Below, one piece after another: positions 1 through 6,756 of a stretch of DNA of 27,042 nt. Made by a program: the position numbers and the translations under genes. A model generated the notes under the pieces. It ran no database searches. It had not been told where the DNA came from and worked only from the letters and a program-made list of their open reading frames with translations. The first letter of the stretch is position 1. Each line of letters opens with the position of its first letter. Source of the stretch: an uncultured Ruminococcus sp. (lineage in GTDB: Bacteria > Bacillota > Clostridia > Oscillospirales > Ruminococcaceae); assembly GCA_937910385.1 (NCBI GenBank), contig CALEPT010000098.1:1-27042 (forward strand), written 5' to 3'.

Positions 1-75
1 GCTGTTATGGGCAAATCTATGTCCATCTTTGCTTAGGGGTTCTGAATAGTTACATTTTTTTCAGGAAGTGATTAA

Positions 76-966
76 ATGAAAGGATCAAAGATAGCAGCTA
101 TACTTGCAGCGGCGATAATTACTATCACAGGTGCCGTATCTGATATCTTTCCGGCAAACAGGTATTCAGAGCCTGAGAACCGGATAATTCAGGCATATGC
201 TGCTGACAGCTATACAAATGATATAAAGGGATTTATCACGAGAATGTATAACGTTTGCCTTGATAAAGACCCCAGTGATAAGGTCATCAGCAACTGGACC
301 GAAAAGCTCAACAGCCATGTGGCTGCAGGCGCAGATGTAGTTGTCACATTTTTTAATTCGAGCGAGTATAAAAGCAGAGGCAGGACTAATGCGCAGATCG
401 TTTCCGATTGCTACAATGCAGTGCTCGGGCGCAATCCCGATTCTTCAGGAGCAGCTACATGGCAAAAGCATCTTGATGTAGGAATGACCGTCAATGATAT
501 GTGCAAAGGTCTGGTACAGAGCAGCGAATTCAAAACACTTTGCTCCGCATACGGCATACAGGTCGGCAGCGTTACACTCAAAAATGTAAGAGACGAGAAC
601 TTTGAGCGCACATACTTTGTTTACAGGCTTTATGCAAATTGTCTCGGAAGATATCCTGATATCTCAGGACTTGAAAACTGGTGCGTACAGTTGAAAAACG
701 GATATACAGGCGCCAAAATAGTTCAGGGCTTTGTATGCAGTAATGAATATAAGAGTAAAAATACTTCAAATACCGAATTCGTAACGATGCTGTATAACAC
801 CCTGCTTGGTCGCGGACCCGATGCGACCGGTCTCAATAACTGGGTATCACAGCTCAACAACGGAAAATCACGCAATTATGTTATAAACGGATTTCTGTTC
901 AGTACAGAATTCAAAGCACAGTGTGCAAGAGCCGGAATAAGCGTCGGAACCAAGCTCCCTGAGTGA
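76..966 (+). CDS. Secreted DUF4214-repeat protein
   Basis: This 296-residue protein begins with a signal peptide: Lys near the N-terminus, a hydrophobic run at about residues 6-20, and likely cleavage near residue 42 after a YAA motif. The mature part contains about four DUF4214-type repeats. Each has a Gly-Arg-x-Pro-Asp core followed by a conserved Trp, seen at about residues 62-75 (degenerate), 117-129, 190-202 and 244-256. DUF4214 modules occur in exported and cell-surface proteins of gut Clostridia, and their molecular function is not established. No catalytic motif, sortase motif or membrane anchor is visible, so the protein is probably secreted or held non-covalently at the surface. The ATG is preceded by AGGAAGTG. 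A hairpin terminator follows directly, suggesting a single-gene transcript or the end of a unit starting outside the window. Confidence 0.82.
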   Translation: MKGSKIAAILAAAIITITGAVSDIFPANRYSEPENRIIQAYAADSYTNDIKGFITRMYNVCLDKDPSDKVISNWTEKLNSHVAAGADVVVTFFNSSEYKSRGRTNAQIVSDCYNAVLGRNPDSSGAATWQKHLDVGMTVNDMCKGLVQSSEFKTLCSAYGIQVGSVTLKNVRDENFERTYFVYRLYANCLGRYPDISGLENWCVQLKNGYTGAKIVQGFVCSNEYKSKNTSNTEFVTMLYNTLLGRGPDATGLNNWVSQLNNGKSRNYVINGFLFSTEFKAQCARAGISVGTKLPE

Positions 967-972
967 TAATAT

Positions 973-1011
973 GCTCCCCATATCCATCGGGTATGAGGAG
1001 CTTTTCTTTTT
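973..1011 (+). terminator. Rho-independent terminator after the DUF4214 gene
   Basis: A 13-base-pair stem (973-985 with 989-1001) contains one mismatch and one G-T wobble and has a 3-base loop. It is followed by a T-rich tract at 1002-1011. It starts seven bases after the stop codon. Confidence 0.8.
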
Positions 1012-1092
1012 ATGTAACGCTGATCCTGAAATGTTCACGCTGCCGTTTTCGCACTGAGAAGATATGAATCTCAAATTTTTCACCGCGATTTA

Positions 1093-1121
1093 TTGCTTTT
1101 TTTAATCTTATATGATATAAT
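1093..1121 (+). promoter_or_regulatory. Sigma-A promoter of pta
   Basis: A TTGCTT -35 (1093-1098) and a perfect TATAAT -10 (1116-1121) are separated by 17 bases. The -10 lies 37 bases before the pta ATG, so any longer reading starting near 1093 would lie inside the promoter and is not the protein start. Confidence 0.75.
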
Positions 1122-1158
1122 AGATGTGTTGAAAATTTATCTTACGGAGGTTATTTAT

Positions 1159-2175
1159 ATGGCAATGTTTGACAAGCTGCTTGACAATCTCAAGGCAAGC
1201 AGAAAAACTATCGTTTTCACTGAGGGCACAGACGAGAGGATACTCTCCGCTGCCGCAAAGCTCCTCGGCGAGGACATCATGGACGTTATCCTCTGCGGAA
1301 ATGCCGACGAGGTAAAGTCCGCAGCAGCCGGCGGAAACTTTGATGTTTCAAAGGCAACTGTTATTGATCCTGTTACATACGACGGAATGGATGAAATGGT
1401 GGCTAAAATGGCAGAGCTCCGCCGCGGAAAAATGACCGAGGAAGAGTGCCGCACAGCTCTTTCAAAGTCCAACTACTTCGGCACAATGCTCGTAAAAATG
1501 GGTAAGGCTGACGCTCTTCTGGGCGGCGCTACATACTCCACGGCAGATACTGTTAGACCTGCGCTCCAGATAATCAAGACTAAGAAGGGCTCAAACCTCG
1601 TAAGCTCGAGCTTTATCCTCTTCCGTGAAAAGGACGGCGCAGAGGAGAAGATAGCTATGGGCGACTGTGCTATCAATATCAGCTATCAGGACAGGCTCGA
1701 CAAGGATGGAAATGTTGTCCTCACAGCCGCACAGCAGCTTGCTGAGGTCGCAGTTGAGACTGCAAGAACTGCTGATTACTTCGGCATTGATCCCAAGGTT
1801 GCAGTACTCAGCTTCTCTACCTACGGCTCAGGCAAGGGCGCTACAGTCCAGCTCAGTCACGATGCTGTTATCGAGGCTCGCAAGATAGATCCCGATCTCG
1901 TTATTGACGGTGAATTCCAGTTTGACGCGGCAGTTTCTCCCGAGGTTGCTAAGACAAAGTGCCCCGATTCCAAGGTAGCAGGACAGGCCAACACCTTTAT
2001 CTTCCCGCTCATCGAGGCAGGAAATATCGGCTATAAGATAGCTCAGCGACTGGGCGGATATGAGGCATATGGCCCGATCTTACAAGGGCTCAATGCTCCC
2101 ATCAACGATCTTTCGCGCGGCTGCAATGCCGATGAGGTATACAAAATGGCGATAATCACGGCAGGTATGGCGTGA
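1159..2175 (+). CDS. pta: Phosphate acetyltransferase (phosphotransacetylase)
   Basis: Phosphotransacetylase interconverts acetyl-CoA plus phosphate with acetyl-phosphate plus CoA. It is the first step of ATP-yielding acetate formation in the cytoplasm of fermenting bacteria. The 338-residue protein matches the usual length of the short single-domain Pta. Family motifs include FTEGTDERIL near the N-terminus, LLGGATYSTADTVRPAL in the middle, VLSFSTYGSGKG, the DGEFQFDAA segment, and a C-terminal ANTFIFPLIEAGNIGYKIAQ-type CoA-site region. The ATG at 1159 is chosen because GGAGG ends 8 bases upstream and the promoter lies before it. Acetate kinase, often adjacent, is not next to it here. A long perfect hairpin follows the gene. 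Confidence 0.95.
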   Translation: MAMFDKLLDNLKASRKTIVFTEGTDERILSAAAKLLGEDIMDVILCGNADEVKSAAAGGNFDVSKATVIDPVTYDGMDEMVAKMAELRRGKMTEEECRTALSKSNYFGTMLVKMGKADALLGGATYSTADTVRPALQIIKTKKGSNLVSSSFILFREKDGAEEKIAMGDCAINISYQDRLDKDGNVVLTAAQQLAEVAVETARTADYFGIDPKVAVLSFSTYGSGKGATVQLSHDAVIEARKIDPDLVIDGEFQFDAAVSPEVAKTKCPDSKVAGQANTFIFPLIEAGNIGYKIAQRLGGYEAYGPILQGLNAPINDLSRGCNADEVYKMAIITAGMA

Positions 2176-2203
2176 TACTAATATAAAAGTATTTACGTAT
2201 TTA

Positions 2204-2238
2204 TTCAGGGGCACCCTTTTAAAAAGGGTGCCCCTGAA
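2204..2238. terminator. Perfect palindrome between convergent pta and the Rrf2 gene
   Basis: A 17-18 base-pair perfect inverted repeat (arms 2204-2220 and 2221-2238) sits between the 3' ends of two convergent genes. The downstream sequence is only moderately T-rich on the plus strand. It probably terminates transcription from both sides; the missing strong T tract lowers certainty. Confidence 0.65.
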
Positions 2239-2268
2239 TCTGTTTTCCTGAAATTTTCGGCTTTATTT

Positions 2269-2718
2269 TTATATATAGTACATCGGCTCGGAAGCAGACT
2301 CGTCAGAAAGCTTAAGAAAACGATCTGATATATCGCGCAAAGTAATCCCCTCTGAAAAGGTCTGCAGGAACTTAGTCATTTTGCTCCACAGACATTCCGA
2401 GACAGCGTCAGCTATGAACGAATCCTCTCTGTCCTTGAATGTTACGTCCTCGAGCACAGCACTGTCAAGCGCATCTATGACCTGACGCAGCGTTATCTTA
2501 TCGGCAGAGGTTGTCAGCACATAGCCTCCTCTTGCGCCTTTTACGCTTCTTATGATACCGGCATGGCGCAGCAGCGGGAGTATTTGTTCAAGATATTTCG
2601 CAGAGATATCCTGACGACGTGAGATATTTATTACGGTCACCACATCATCATTTCCGGAATTCACGCATATATCTACCAATGCAATGATACCGCACTCGAC
2701 CTTCGTTGATATTTTCAT
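2269..2718 (-). CDS. Rrf2-family transcriptional regulator (CymR/IscR type)
   Basis: This 149-residue protein has the Rrf2 winged helix-turn-helix. It shows the N-terminal MKISTKVECGIIALVDI start, an ISAKYLEQILPLLRHAGI recognition-helix region at about residues 38-55, and the family GARGGYVL wing at 61-68. IscR-type members bind [2Fe-2S] through a cysteine trio near residues 92-104. Here the only cysteines are at about 9, 18 and 109, so the canonical cluster site is absent and a CymR-like, cluster-free mode is more likely. CymR proteins repress cysteine and sulfur-uptake genes. The gene is divergent from the sulfur operon and shares a promoter-region sequence with it, so it probably controls that operon and itself. 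CACCTCT (minus-strand AGAGGTG) gives the ribosome binding site. The effector is unknown. Confidence 0.88.
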   Translation of the reverse strand: MKISTKVECGIIALVDICVNSGNDDVVTVINISRRQDISAKYLEQILPLLRHAGIIRSVKGARGGYVLTTSADKITLRQVIDALDSAVLEDVTFKDREDSFIADAVSECLWSKMTKFLQTFSEGITLRDISDRFLKLSDESASEPMYYI

Positions 2719-2743
2719 AATTTCACCTCTTCTGATATTTTAA

Positions 2744-2761
2744 TTCATAGTAAATTGATAG
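2744..2761 (-). promoter_or_regulatory. Candidate Rrf2 operator, regulator side
   Basis: Read on the minus strand, this 18-base stretch matches the stretch at 2882-2899 in 15 of 18 positions, sharing CTAT and TTACTATGAA. It lies between the -10 and the start codon of the regulator gene, where binding would give autorepression. Assignment as the Rrf2 site is inference from position and recurrence. Confidence 0.55.
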
Positions 2762-2769
2762 TTTTTATA

Positions 2770-2798
2770 AGTATAGCATATTTTGATGAAAATTTCAA
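2770..2798 (-). promoter_or_regulatory. Promoter of the Rrf2 gene
   Basis: On the minus strand a TTGAAA -35 (2793-2798) and a TATACT -10 (2770-2775) are separated by 17 bases, directed toward the Rrf2-family gene. The candidate operator at 2744-2761 lies just downstream. Confidence 0.72.
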
Positions 2799-2833
2799 GT
2801 GTTTTTTATTTGTAATAGTTGATGAAATATTCG

Positions 2834-2855
2834 CATATCCTACCATTCAGATATG
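2834..2855. promoter_or_regulatory. Inverted repeat CATATC-N10-GATATG
   Basis: A perfect 6-base inverted repeat with a 10-base spacer lies in the divergent intergenic region, about 30 bases upstream of the sulfur-operon -35. Its position suits an accessory activator or repressor site. No known regulator motif was recognised. Confidence 0.35.
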
Positions 2856-2877
2856 TTTAATTTGCAGAAAATAACGT

Positions 2878-2901
2878 ATTCCTATTGACTTACTATGAAA
2901 T
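2878..2901 (+). promoter_or_regulatory. Candidate Rrf2 operator over the sulfur-operon promoter
   Basis: The stretch overlaps the -35 and most of the spacer of the metY promoter. Its ends, ATTCC and GAAAT, form a weak dyad of about 24 bases, a size typical for Rrf2-family operators. Its core is shared 15/18 with the site in front of the regulator gene. Repressor binding here would block RNA polymerase. Confidence 0.55.
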
Positions 2902-2913
2902 GTAGGATATAAT
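2885..2913 (+). promoter_or_regulatory. Sigma-A promoter of the sulfur operon
   Basis: TTGACT (2885-2890) and a perfect TATAAT (2908-2913) are separated by 17 bases. The first start codon is about 40 bases further on. It is the only strong promoter seen ahead of the eleven-gene operon. Confidence 0.82.
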
Positions 2914-2953
2914 GTGATCATATCAAATTACTCCTCTCAAGGCGGTGAAAAGA

Positions 2954-4177
2954 ATGAACTTCAATACATCTATCCTCCATAGCGCGCCCGAGAACGAAAA
3001 CGGTTCTACGATGTCTCCTATATATCAAGTAAGTGCATTCGCACAAGGATCAGCAGAAAAACTTGAACAAGTATTCAATAATAAAGCCCCCGGATTTGCC
3101 TACTCGCGTATCGGCAATCCCACAGTTGACGCATTTGAAAAACGAATAGCTGCGCTCGAAGGAGGTATCGGAGCTATTGCATGCTCATCCGGAATGGCAG
3201 CTGTTACAATGTCGCTGCTGAATATTTTGCAGGCAGGCGACGAGATCATAGCAGGCTCGGGACTCTTCGGCGGTACTATCGACCTTTTCCGTGACCTTGA
3301 AGCCTTCGGGATAAATACACGCTTTGCCGAGACCGTCACTGCGGAGAATATAAAACCGCTCTTCACAGAGCACACAAGAGCAGTATTTACCGAGCTCATA
3401 GGTAATCCAAAGCTCGATATCGTTGATCTGAAAAGCGTATCAGAGCTATGTCACAGCAAGGGAATCCCTCTTATTATAGACAGCACGACCGCAACACCAT
3501 ATCTCATTCACCCGTTTGAGTTCGGTGCGGATATAGTTGTACACTCCACATCGAAATACATAAACGGCGGAGGTAATTCCATAAGCGGCGTCATAATCGA
3601 CAGCGGAAGCTTCCGCTTTGAAGCGGAACGTTATAAGGGCTTTAAGGAATACAAGAAATTCGGAAAATTCGCTTACCTCGCAAAGCTGCGCAACGGATTG
3701 TGGCGCAATACAGGAGCCTGTCTATCGCCTTTCAACGCATTCATGAACATGGTCGGGCTGGAAACGCTTGGGCTGCGTATGGAGCGCTGCTGCTCCAATG
3801 CGCAGAAGCTTGCGGAATTTCTCAGCACACAAGACGGAGTCACGGTCAACTACCCCGGACTTCCCGACAATCCATATCATGAACTCGTACAGTCGCAGCT
3901 CGGCGGCAGGGCAGGTGCGATACTTACCCTTCGCGCAGGCAGTAAGGAGCGAGCGTTCAAGCTGATAAACTCTCTGCAATACGCATTCAGTGCAACGAAC
4001 ATCGGCGATGTGAGGACTCTCGTGATACACCCGTCAAGCACCATTTATACCCACAGCAGCGAAGCGGCACAGCTCAGCGCAGGAGTCTACAGTGACACTA
4101 TAAGAGTCAGTGTGGGTATTGAGGATATTGAAGACCTGACCGCGGACTTCGCGCAGGCTATCGAAAGGAGCAGATAA
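2954..4177 (+). CDS. metY: O-acetylhomoserine sulfhydrylase-type PLP enzyme (MetY)
   Basis: This 407-residue fold-type I PLP enzyme of the Cys/Met metabolism family has a YSRIGNPT motif at 50-57, CSSGMAAV near 77-84, a PLP-contacting IIDSTTATPYL segment and the STSK motif with the Schiff-base Lys at residue 201. MetY condenses an O-acyl-homoserine with a sulfur donor to make homocysteine; in carrier-protein systems the donor is a protein thiocarboxylate. The ATG at 2954 is chosen because GGCGG lies 8 bases upstream, and the in-frame GTG at 2945 falls inside that ribosome binding site. It opens the operon and is one base from the sulfite reductase gene. Cystathionine gamma-synthase or a lyase is possible from sequence alone, but the downstream hcyS/hcyF/hcyD genes favour MetY. 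Confidence 0.85.
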   Translation: MNFNTSILHSAPENENGSTMSPIYQVSAFAQGSAEKLEQVFNNKAPGFAYSRIGNPTVDAFEKRIAALEGGIGAIACSSGMAAVTMSLLNILQAGDEIIAGSGLFGGTIDLFRDLEAFGINTRFAETVTAENIKPLFTEHTRAVFTELIGNPKLDIVDLKSVSELCHSKGIPLIIDSTTATPYLIHPFEFGADIVVHSTSKYINGGGNSISGVIIDSGSFRFEAERYKGFKEYKKFGKFAYLAKLRNGLWRNTGACLSPFNAFMNMVGLETLGLRMERCCSNAQKLAEFLSTQDGVTVNYPGLPDNPYHELVQSQLGGRAGAILTLRAGSKERAFKLINSLQYAFSATNIGDVRTLVIHPSSTIYTHSSEAAQLSAGVYSDTIRVSVGIEDIEDLTADFAQAIERSR

Positions 4178-4178
4178 C

Positions 4179-5042
4179 ATGGCAGTAGATTACGCAGCAT
4201 TGAAAAAAGGCGGCTTCATGCGCCAGAAGCAGAAAAACAATTTCTCACTCCGCCTTAGAGTGGTCGGAGGAAACGTCACCGCGGGGCAGCTTGCAAAGGT
4301 AGCCGAGGTCGCGGAAAAATACGGAGACGGCCACGTTCATCTGACCTCCCGCCAGAGCATCGAGATACCGTTCATCAAGCTTGATCAGATAGAAGAAGTT
4401 AAGAACACCCTTGCCGAGGGAAACGTCGAGCCCGGCGTATGCGGACCGAGAGTACGTACAGTAACCGCTTGTCAGGGCAGCGCAGTCTGTCCCAGCGGCT
4501 GTATAGATACATACGCGCTCGCAAAGGAGCTTGATGAGCGTTATTTCGCACGCGAGCTTCCGCATAAATTCAAGTTCGGTATAACGGGCTGCCAGAACAA
4601 CTGCCTCAAGGCTGAGGAAAACGACCTCGGCATAAAGGGCGGTATCAAGGTAAAGTGGCGTGAGGCTGACTGCATTTCCTGCGGAGTCTGCGTAAAGGCT
4701 TGCCGCACCTCTGCTATAACCCTTGAGGACGGAAAGATAACCGTTGACGAGAGCAAGTGCAATTTCTGCGGACGCTGCTTCAAGGCTTGTCCTACCGAGG
4801 CGTGGGACACCATAAACGGCTATATCGTGAGCTTTGGCGGAGTTTTCGGCAACCATATCTCAAAGGGTGAAGCTGTTATCCCGTTCATTGAGGATCACGA
4901 TGCGCTGATGAGAGTGTGCGATGCGGCGATACAGTTCTTCGACGACAACGCGAATCCCTCCGAGCGCTTCAAGTTCACGCTCGACCGCGTAGGCAGGGAC
5001 AAATTCACACAAAAAATAATGGAGGCGTATAATAATGGCTGA
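4179..5042 (+). CDS. Compact siroheme sulfite/nitrite reductase with fused 2x[4Fe-4S] ferredoxin
   Basis: The 287-residue protein has an N-terminal nitrite/sulfite reductase ferredoxin-like half (HVHLTSRQSIEIPF at about 52-65). It also has siroheme-[4Fe-4S] ligands C98-x5-C104 and C138-x3-C142. Two ferredoxin-type clusters are inserted at C165, C168, C171, C175 and C194, C197, C200, C204. It is about half the length of classical two-repeat assimilatory enzymes and resembles the small DsrA/AsrC-like reductases of anaerobes. Likely reaction: six-electron reduction of sulfite to sulfide in the cytoplasm, with electrons entering through the internal ferredoxin. Its place between metY and the tusA-like gene, in a cluster with APS reductase, argues for sulfite rather than nitrite. 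AGGAGC precedes the ATG. Confidence 0.85.
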   Translation: MAVDYAALKKGGFMRQKQKNNFSLRLRVVGGNVTAGQLAKVAEVAEKYGDGHVHLTSRQSIEIPFIKLDQIEEVKNTLAEGNVEPGVCGPRVRTVTACQGSAVCPSGCIDTYALAKELDERYFARELPHKFKFGITGCQNNCLKAEENDLGIKGGIKVKWREADCISCGVCVKACRTSAITLEDGKITVDESKCNFCGRCFKACPTEAWDTINGYIVSFGGVFGNHISKGEAVIPFIEDHDALMRVCDAAIQFFDDNANPSERFKFTLDRVGRDKFTQKIMEAYNNG

Positions 5043-5280
5043 GTTTGAAATAACCGACACCGTGGACATCACCGACGTTGTGTGCCCCGTTACCTTCGTT
5101 AAGGCAAAGGTCGCTCTCGAGGAGCTCGACGACGGCGATATACTCGCAATAAAGCTCAACGACGGAGAACCCGTTCAGAACGTTCCGCGCAGCATAAAGG
5201 AGGAGGGACACAAGATCCTTAAGCTCAACGACAACGGCGATGGTACCTATGAGCTCATCGTCAGAAAGGTGGGAGATTAA
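5035..5280 (+). CDS. tusA: TusA-family sulfur-carrier protein
   Basis: This 81-residue protein has the TusA/SirA fold pattern. An N-terminal strand leads into a Cys-Pro motif at C17-P18, then a helix (KAKVALEEL) and a C-terminal strand. TusA proteins carry persulfide sulfur on this cysteine and relay it between enzymes. The usual CPxP is altered to CPVT, as in side branches of the family. The gene overlaps the end of the sulfite reductase gene by 8 bases and touches the thioredoxin gene (TAATG), so translation is probably coupled. It likely shuttles sulfide-derived sulfur between the reductase and the HcyS-loading step; that role is inferred from context. Confidence 0.8.
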   Translation: MAEFEITDTVDITDVVCPVTFVKAKVALEELDDGDILAIKLNDGEPVQNVPRSIKEEGHKILKLNDNGDGTYELIVRKVGD

Positions 5281-5597
5281 TGGCTGAAAGAGTGAACACC
5301 GAATGCTTCCGCGAAAAGGTCCTTGAAGCTGATATCCCCGTTATCGCGGACTTCTACTCGGACAGCTGCGTTCCGTGCAAAAAACTCTCCCCTGTTCTCA
5401 GTAAAATCGAAAGGGAGTATGAGGGAAAGCTCAGCGTCGTAAAAATCAATGTGCTATACGATGGTGAACTCGCCGAGAGCTACGGGCTTGAATCTACTCC
5501 GTCGCTGCTGTTTTTTTCAAACGGCGAGGTAAAAGGAAAGCTGGTCGGAGCGGTCTCGCAGGAGGAGATAGAGACTGTGATCGGAGAGATCCTGTGA
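5280..5597 (+). CDS. Thioredoxin-family protein (CVPC active site)
   Basis: A 105-residue single thioredoxin domain with the motif DFYSDSCVPCKKLSP (Cys30 and Cys33), the FFSNGE strand-turn and the cis-proline in STPSLLF. The active site is CVPC rather than the classical CGPC, a change that usually shifts redox potential. No signal peptide is present, so it is cytoplasmic. It starts on the last base of the tusA stop codon. Possible roles are reducing persulfides on TusA or keeping the MetY, HcyF or APS reductase cysteines reduced. An extra Cys at position 9 is unusual. The family call is firm; the partner is inferred. Confidence 0.9.
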   Translation: MAERVNTECFREKVLEADIPVIADFYSDSCVPCKKLSPVLSKIEREYEGKLSVVKINVLYDGELAESYGLESTPSLLFFSNGEVKGKLVGAVSQEEIETVIGEIL

Positions 5598-5608
5598 AGG
5601 CTCCTCGG

Positions 5609-5685
5609 GCGCACACTGTGCGCTCCTACATCACAAAACAAGGGACGTCGAGGACGCCGTCCCCTGCACAGATAAGTCTCGTGCA
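5609..5685 (+). repeat. Three successive hairpins between trx and hcyS
   Basis: The 141-base gap in the operon holds three inverted repeats: 5609-5614 with 5618-5623, GGGACG/CGTCCC at 5642-5647 with 5658-5663, and TGCAC/GTGCA at 5665-5669 with 5681-5685. None is followed by a T tract, so they look like a repetitive palindromic insertion or an mRNA processing/stability element rather than a terminator. Confidence 0.6.
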
Positions 5686-5699
5686 GCAAGACATCATAT

Positions 5700-5717
5700 C
5701 TAACCACTAACAACTAA
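5700..5717 (+). repeat. 18-base dispersed repeat upstream of the hcyS ribosome binding site
   Basis: The 18 bases, built from CTAAC/ACTAA units, recur exactly on the minus strand at 14994-15011, in front of dpaA. Both copies end close to an AGGAG ribosome binding site. A related, diverged version precedes the TPR gene near 25240-25275. Confidence 0.7.
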
Positions 5718-5738
5718 TTTCTAATAGGAGGATAAATC

Positions 5739-5957
5739 ATGAATATCACAGTTGCAGGAGTTAAAAAAGAAGTTGCCGACGGTCTTACCGTTGCGCAGCT
5801 TGTCATCGACGAAAACGTCGAAACTCCCCAGTACGTTACGGTAACTATTAACGACGAGTTCGTCGAGAGCGGACAGTTCGCCGAGACCGTCATAAAGGAC
5901 GGCGACAGCATCGAGTTCCTCTACTTCATGGGAGGCGGTCAGTATGGCGCTTACTAA
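5739..5957 (+). CDS. hcyS: ThiS/MoaD-like sulfur-carrier protein with a tail after Gly-Gly (HcyS-like)
   Basis: This 72-residue ubiquitin-like sulfur carrier begins MNITVAGVKKEV, typical of ThiS, and has the FLYFMGGG end of the family at residues 60-67. Classical ThiS/MoaD end at Gly-Gly, whose carboxylate is adenylated and converted to a thiocarboxylate. Here five more residues, Gln-Tyr-Gly-Ala-Tyr, follow. In the Wolinella homocysteine system the carrier also carries an extra C-terminal residue that a JAMM protease removes, and a JAMM gene lies two genes downstream. The stop lies 14 bases inside the next gene. TAGGAGGAT precedes the ATG. A thiamine role is less likely because no thi genes are present. 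Confidence 0.8.
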   Translation: MNITVAGVKKEVADGLTVAQLVIDENVETPQYVTVTINDEFVESGQFAETVIKDGDSIEFLYFMGGGQYGAY

Positions 5958-6756
5958 TGAACAGATCGAACGCTATTCGCGTCACATAATCCTGAAAGAG
6001 GTCGGTGCAAAGGGACAGAAGAAGCTCCTGAACGCTAAGGTGCTCATCATCGGCGCGGGCGGTCTCGGAGCTCCCGCCGCGCTTTACCTCGCTGCGGCAG
6101 GCGTGGGAACTATCGGTATCGCCGACGCTGACGACGTAGACCTCTCGAACCTCCAGCGTCAGGTCATTCACACGACTCCCGACATTGGCAAGCCCAAGGT
6201 AGAGTCCGCAAAAGAGACCATGGAGGCTATAAACCCCGATGTCAAGGTGATCACATATCACGAGTTCATAACCTCGGATAATATCCTCGATATCATCAAG
6301 GACTACGACTTCGTTATCGACGGAACAGACAACTTCCCTGCAAAGTTTCTCATAAACGACGCCTGCGTCATGGCAAAGAAGCCCTTTTCTCATGCGGGCA
6401 TAATCCGATTCAAAGGTCAGCTCATGACCTATGTTCCCGGTCAGGGACCGTGCTACCGCTGCGTATTCAAAGAACCGCCTCCGAAGGACGCCGTTCCGAC
6501 CTGTAAGCAGGCGGGCGTTATCGGAGCTATGGGCGGAGTGATCGGAAGTCTTCAGGCTATGGAAGCGGTAAAGTACATCATCGGCCAGGGCGACCTGCTT
6601 ACAGGCTGGCTGCTGACTTATGACGCACTGAAAATGGACTTCCGCAAAGTAAAGCTGCCCCACGATACGAGCACCTGTCCCGTATGCGGCAAGAACCCCA
6701 CGATAACGACCCTCATCGACTACGAACAGGCGGAATGCGAGGGATTGGGCTTATGA
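5944..6756 (+). CDS. hcyF: E1-like ThiF/MoeB/HesA adenylyltransferase activating the sulfur carrier (HcyF-like)
   Basis: The 270-residue protein opens with the family LTNEQIERYSRHIILKEVG start. It has the nucleotide-binding GAGGLG at 37-42, acidic DADDVDLSNLQRQ at 61-73 and DGTDN at 126-130. Zinc ligands are C170-x2-C173 and C245-x2-C248, and a conserved cysteine lies at 187 (PTC), the position used for thioester or persulfide chemistry in ThiF. It adenylates the C-terminal glycine of the carrier so that sulfide or a persulfide can form the thiocarboxylate. The carrier gene overlaps it by 14 bases, and its ribosome binding site lies inside the codons for Gly-Gly-Gly of HcyS. MoeB or ThiF proper are alternatives; neighbours favour the homocysteine carrier. 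Confidence 0.87.
   Translation: MALTNEQIERYSRHIILKEVGAKGQKKLLNAKVLIIGAGGLGAPAALYLAAAGVGTIGIADADDVDLSNLQRQVIHTTPDIGKPKVESAKETMEAINPDVKVITYHEFITSDNILDIIKDYDFVIDGTDNFPAKFLINDACVMAKKPFSHAGIIRFKGQLMTYVPGQGPCYRCVFKEPPPKDAVPTCKQAGVIGAMGGVIGSLQAMEAVKYIIGQGDLLTGWLLTYDALKMDFRKVKLPHDTSTCPVCGKNPTITTLIDYEQAECEGLGL

Noticed and set aside
1093..1158. A 22-residue N-terminal extension of Pta
   Set aside because: It would be read from the promoter -35/-10 region; the ATG at 1159 has an ideal GGAGG site.
2719..2944. An S-box (SAM) riboswitch or T-box ahead of metY
   Set aside because: The distance from the promoter to the start codon is only about 40 bases and no conserved riboswitch core or antiterminator is present.
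4245..4856. A 203-codon frame on the minus strand inside the sulfite reductase gene
   Set aside because: The plus-strand gene has clear siroheme and ferredoxin cysteines; the antisense frame has no ribosome binding site or recognisable family.
5926..6663. A 245-codon frame on the minus strand inside hcyF
   Set aside because: Codon-structure shadow of hcyF, which carries all E1-like motifs; no family pattern in the antisense product.
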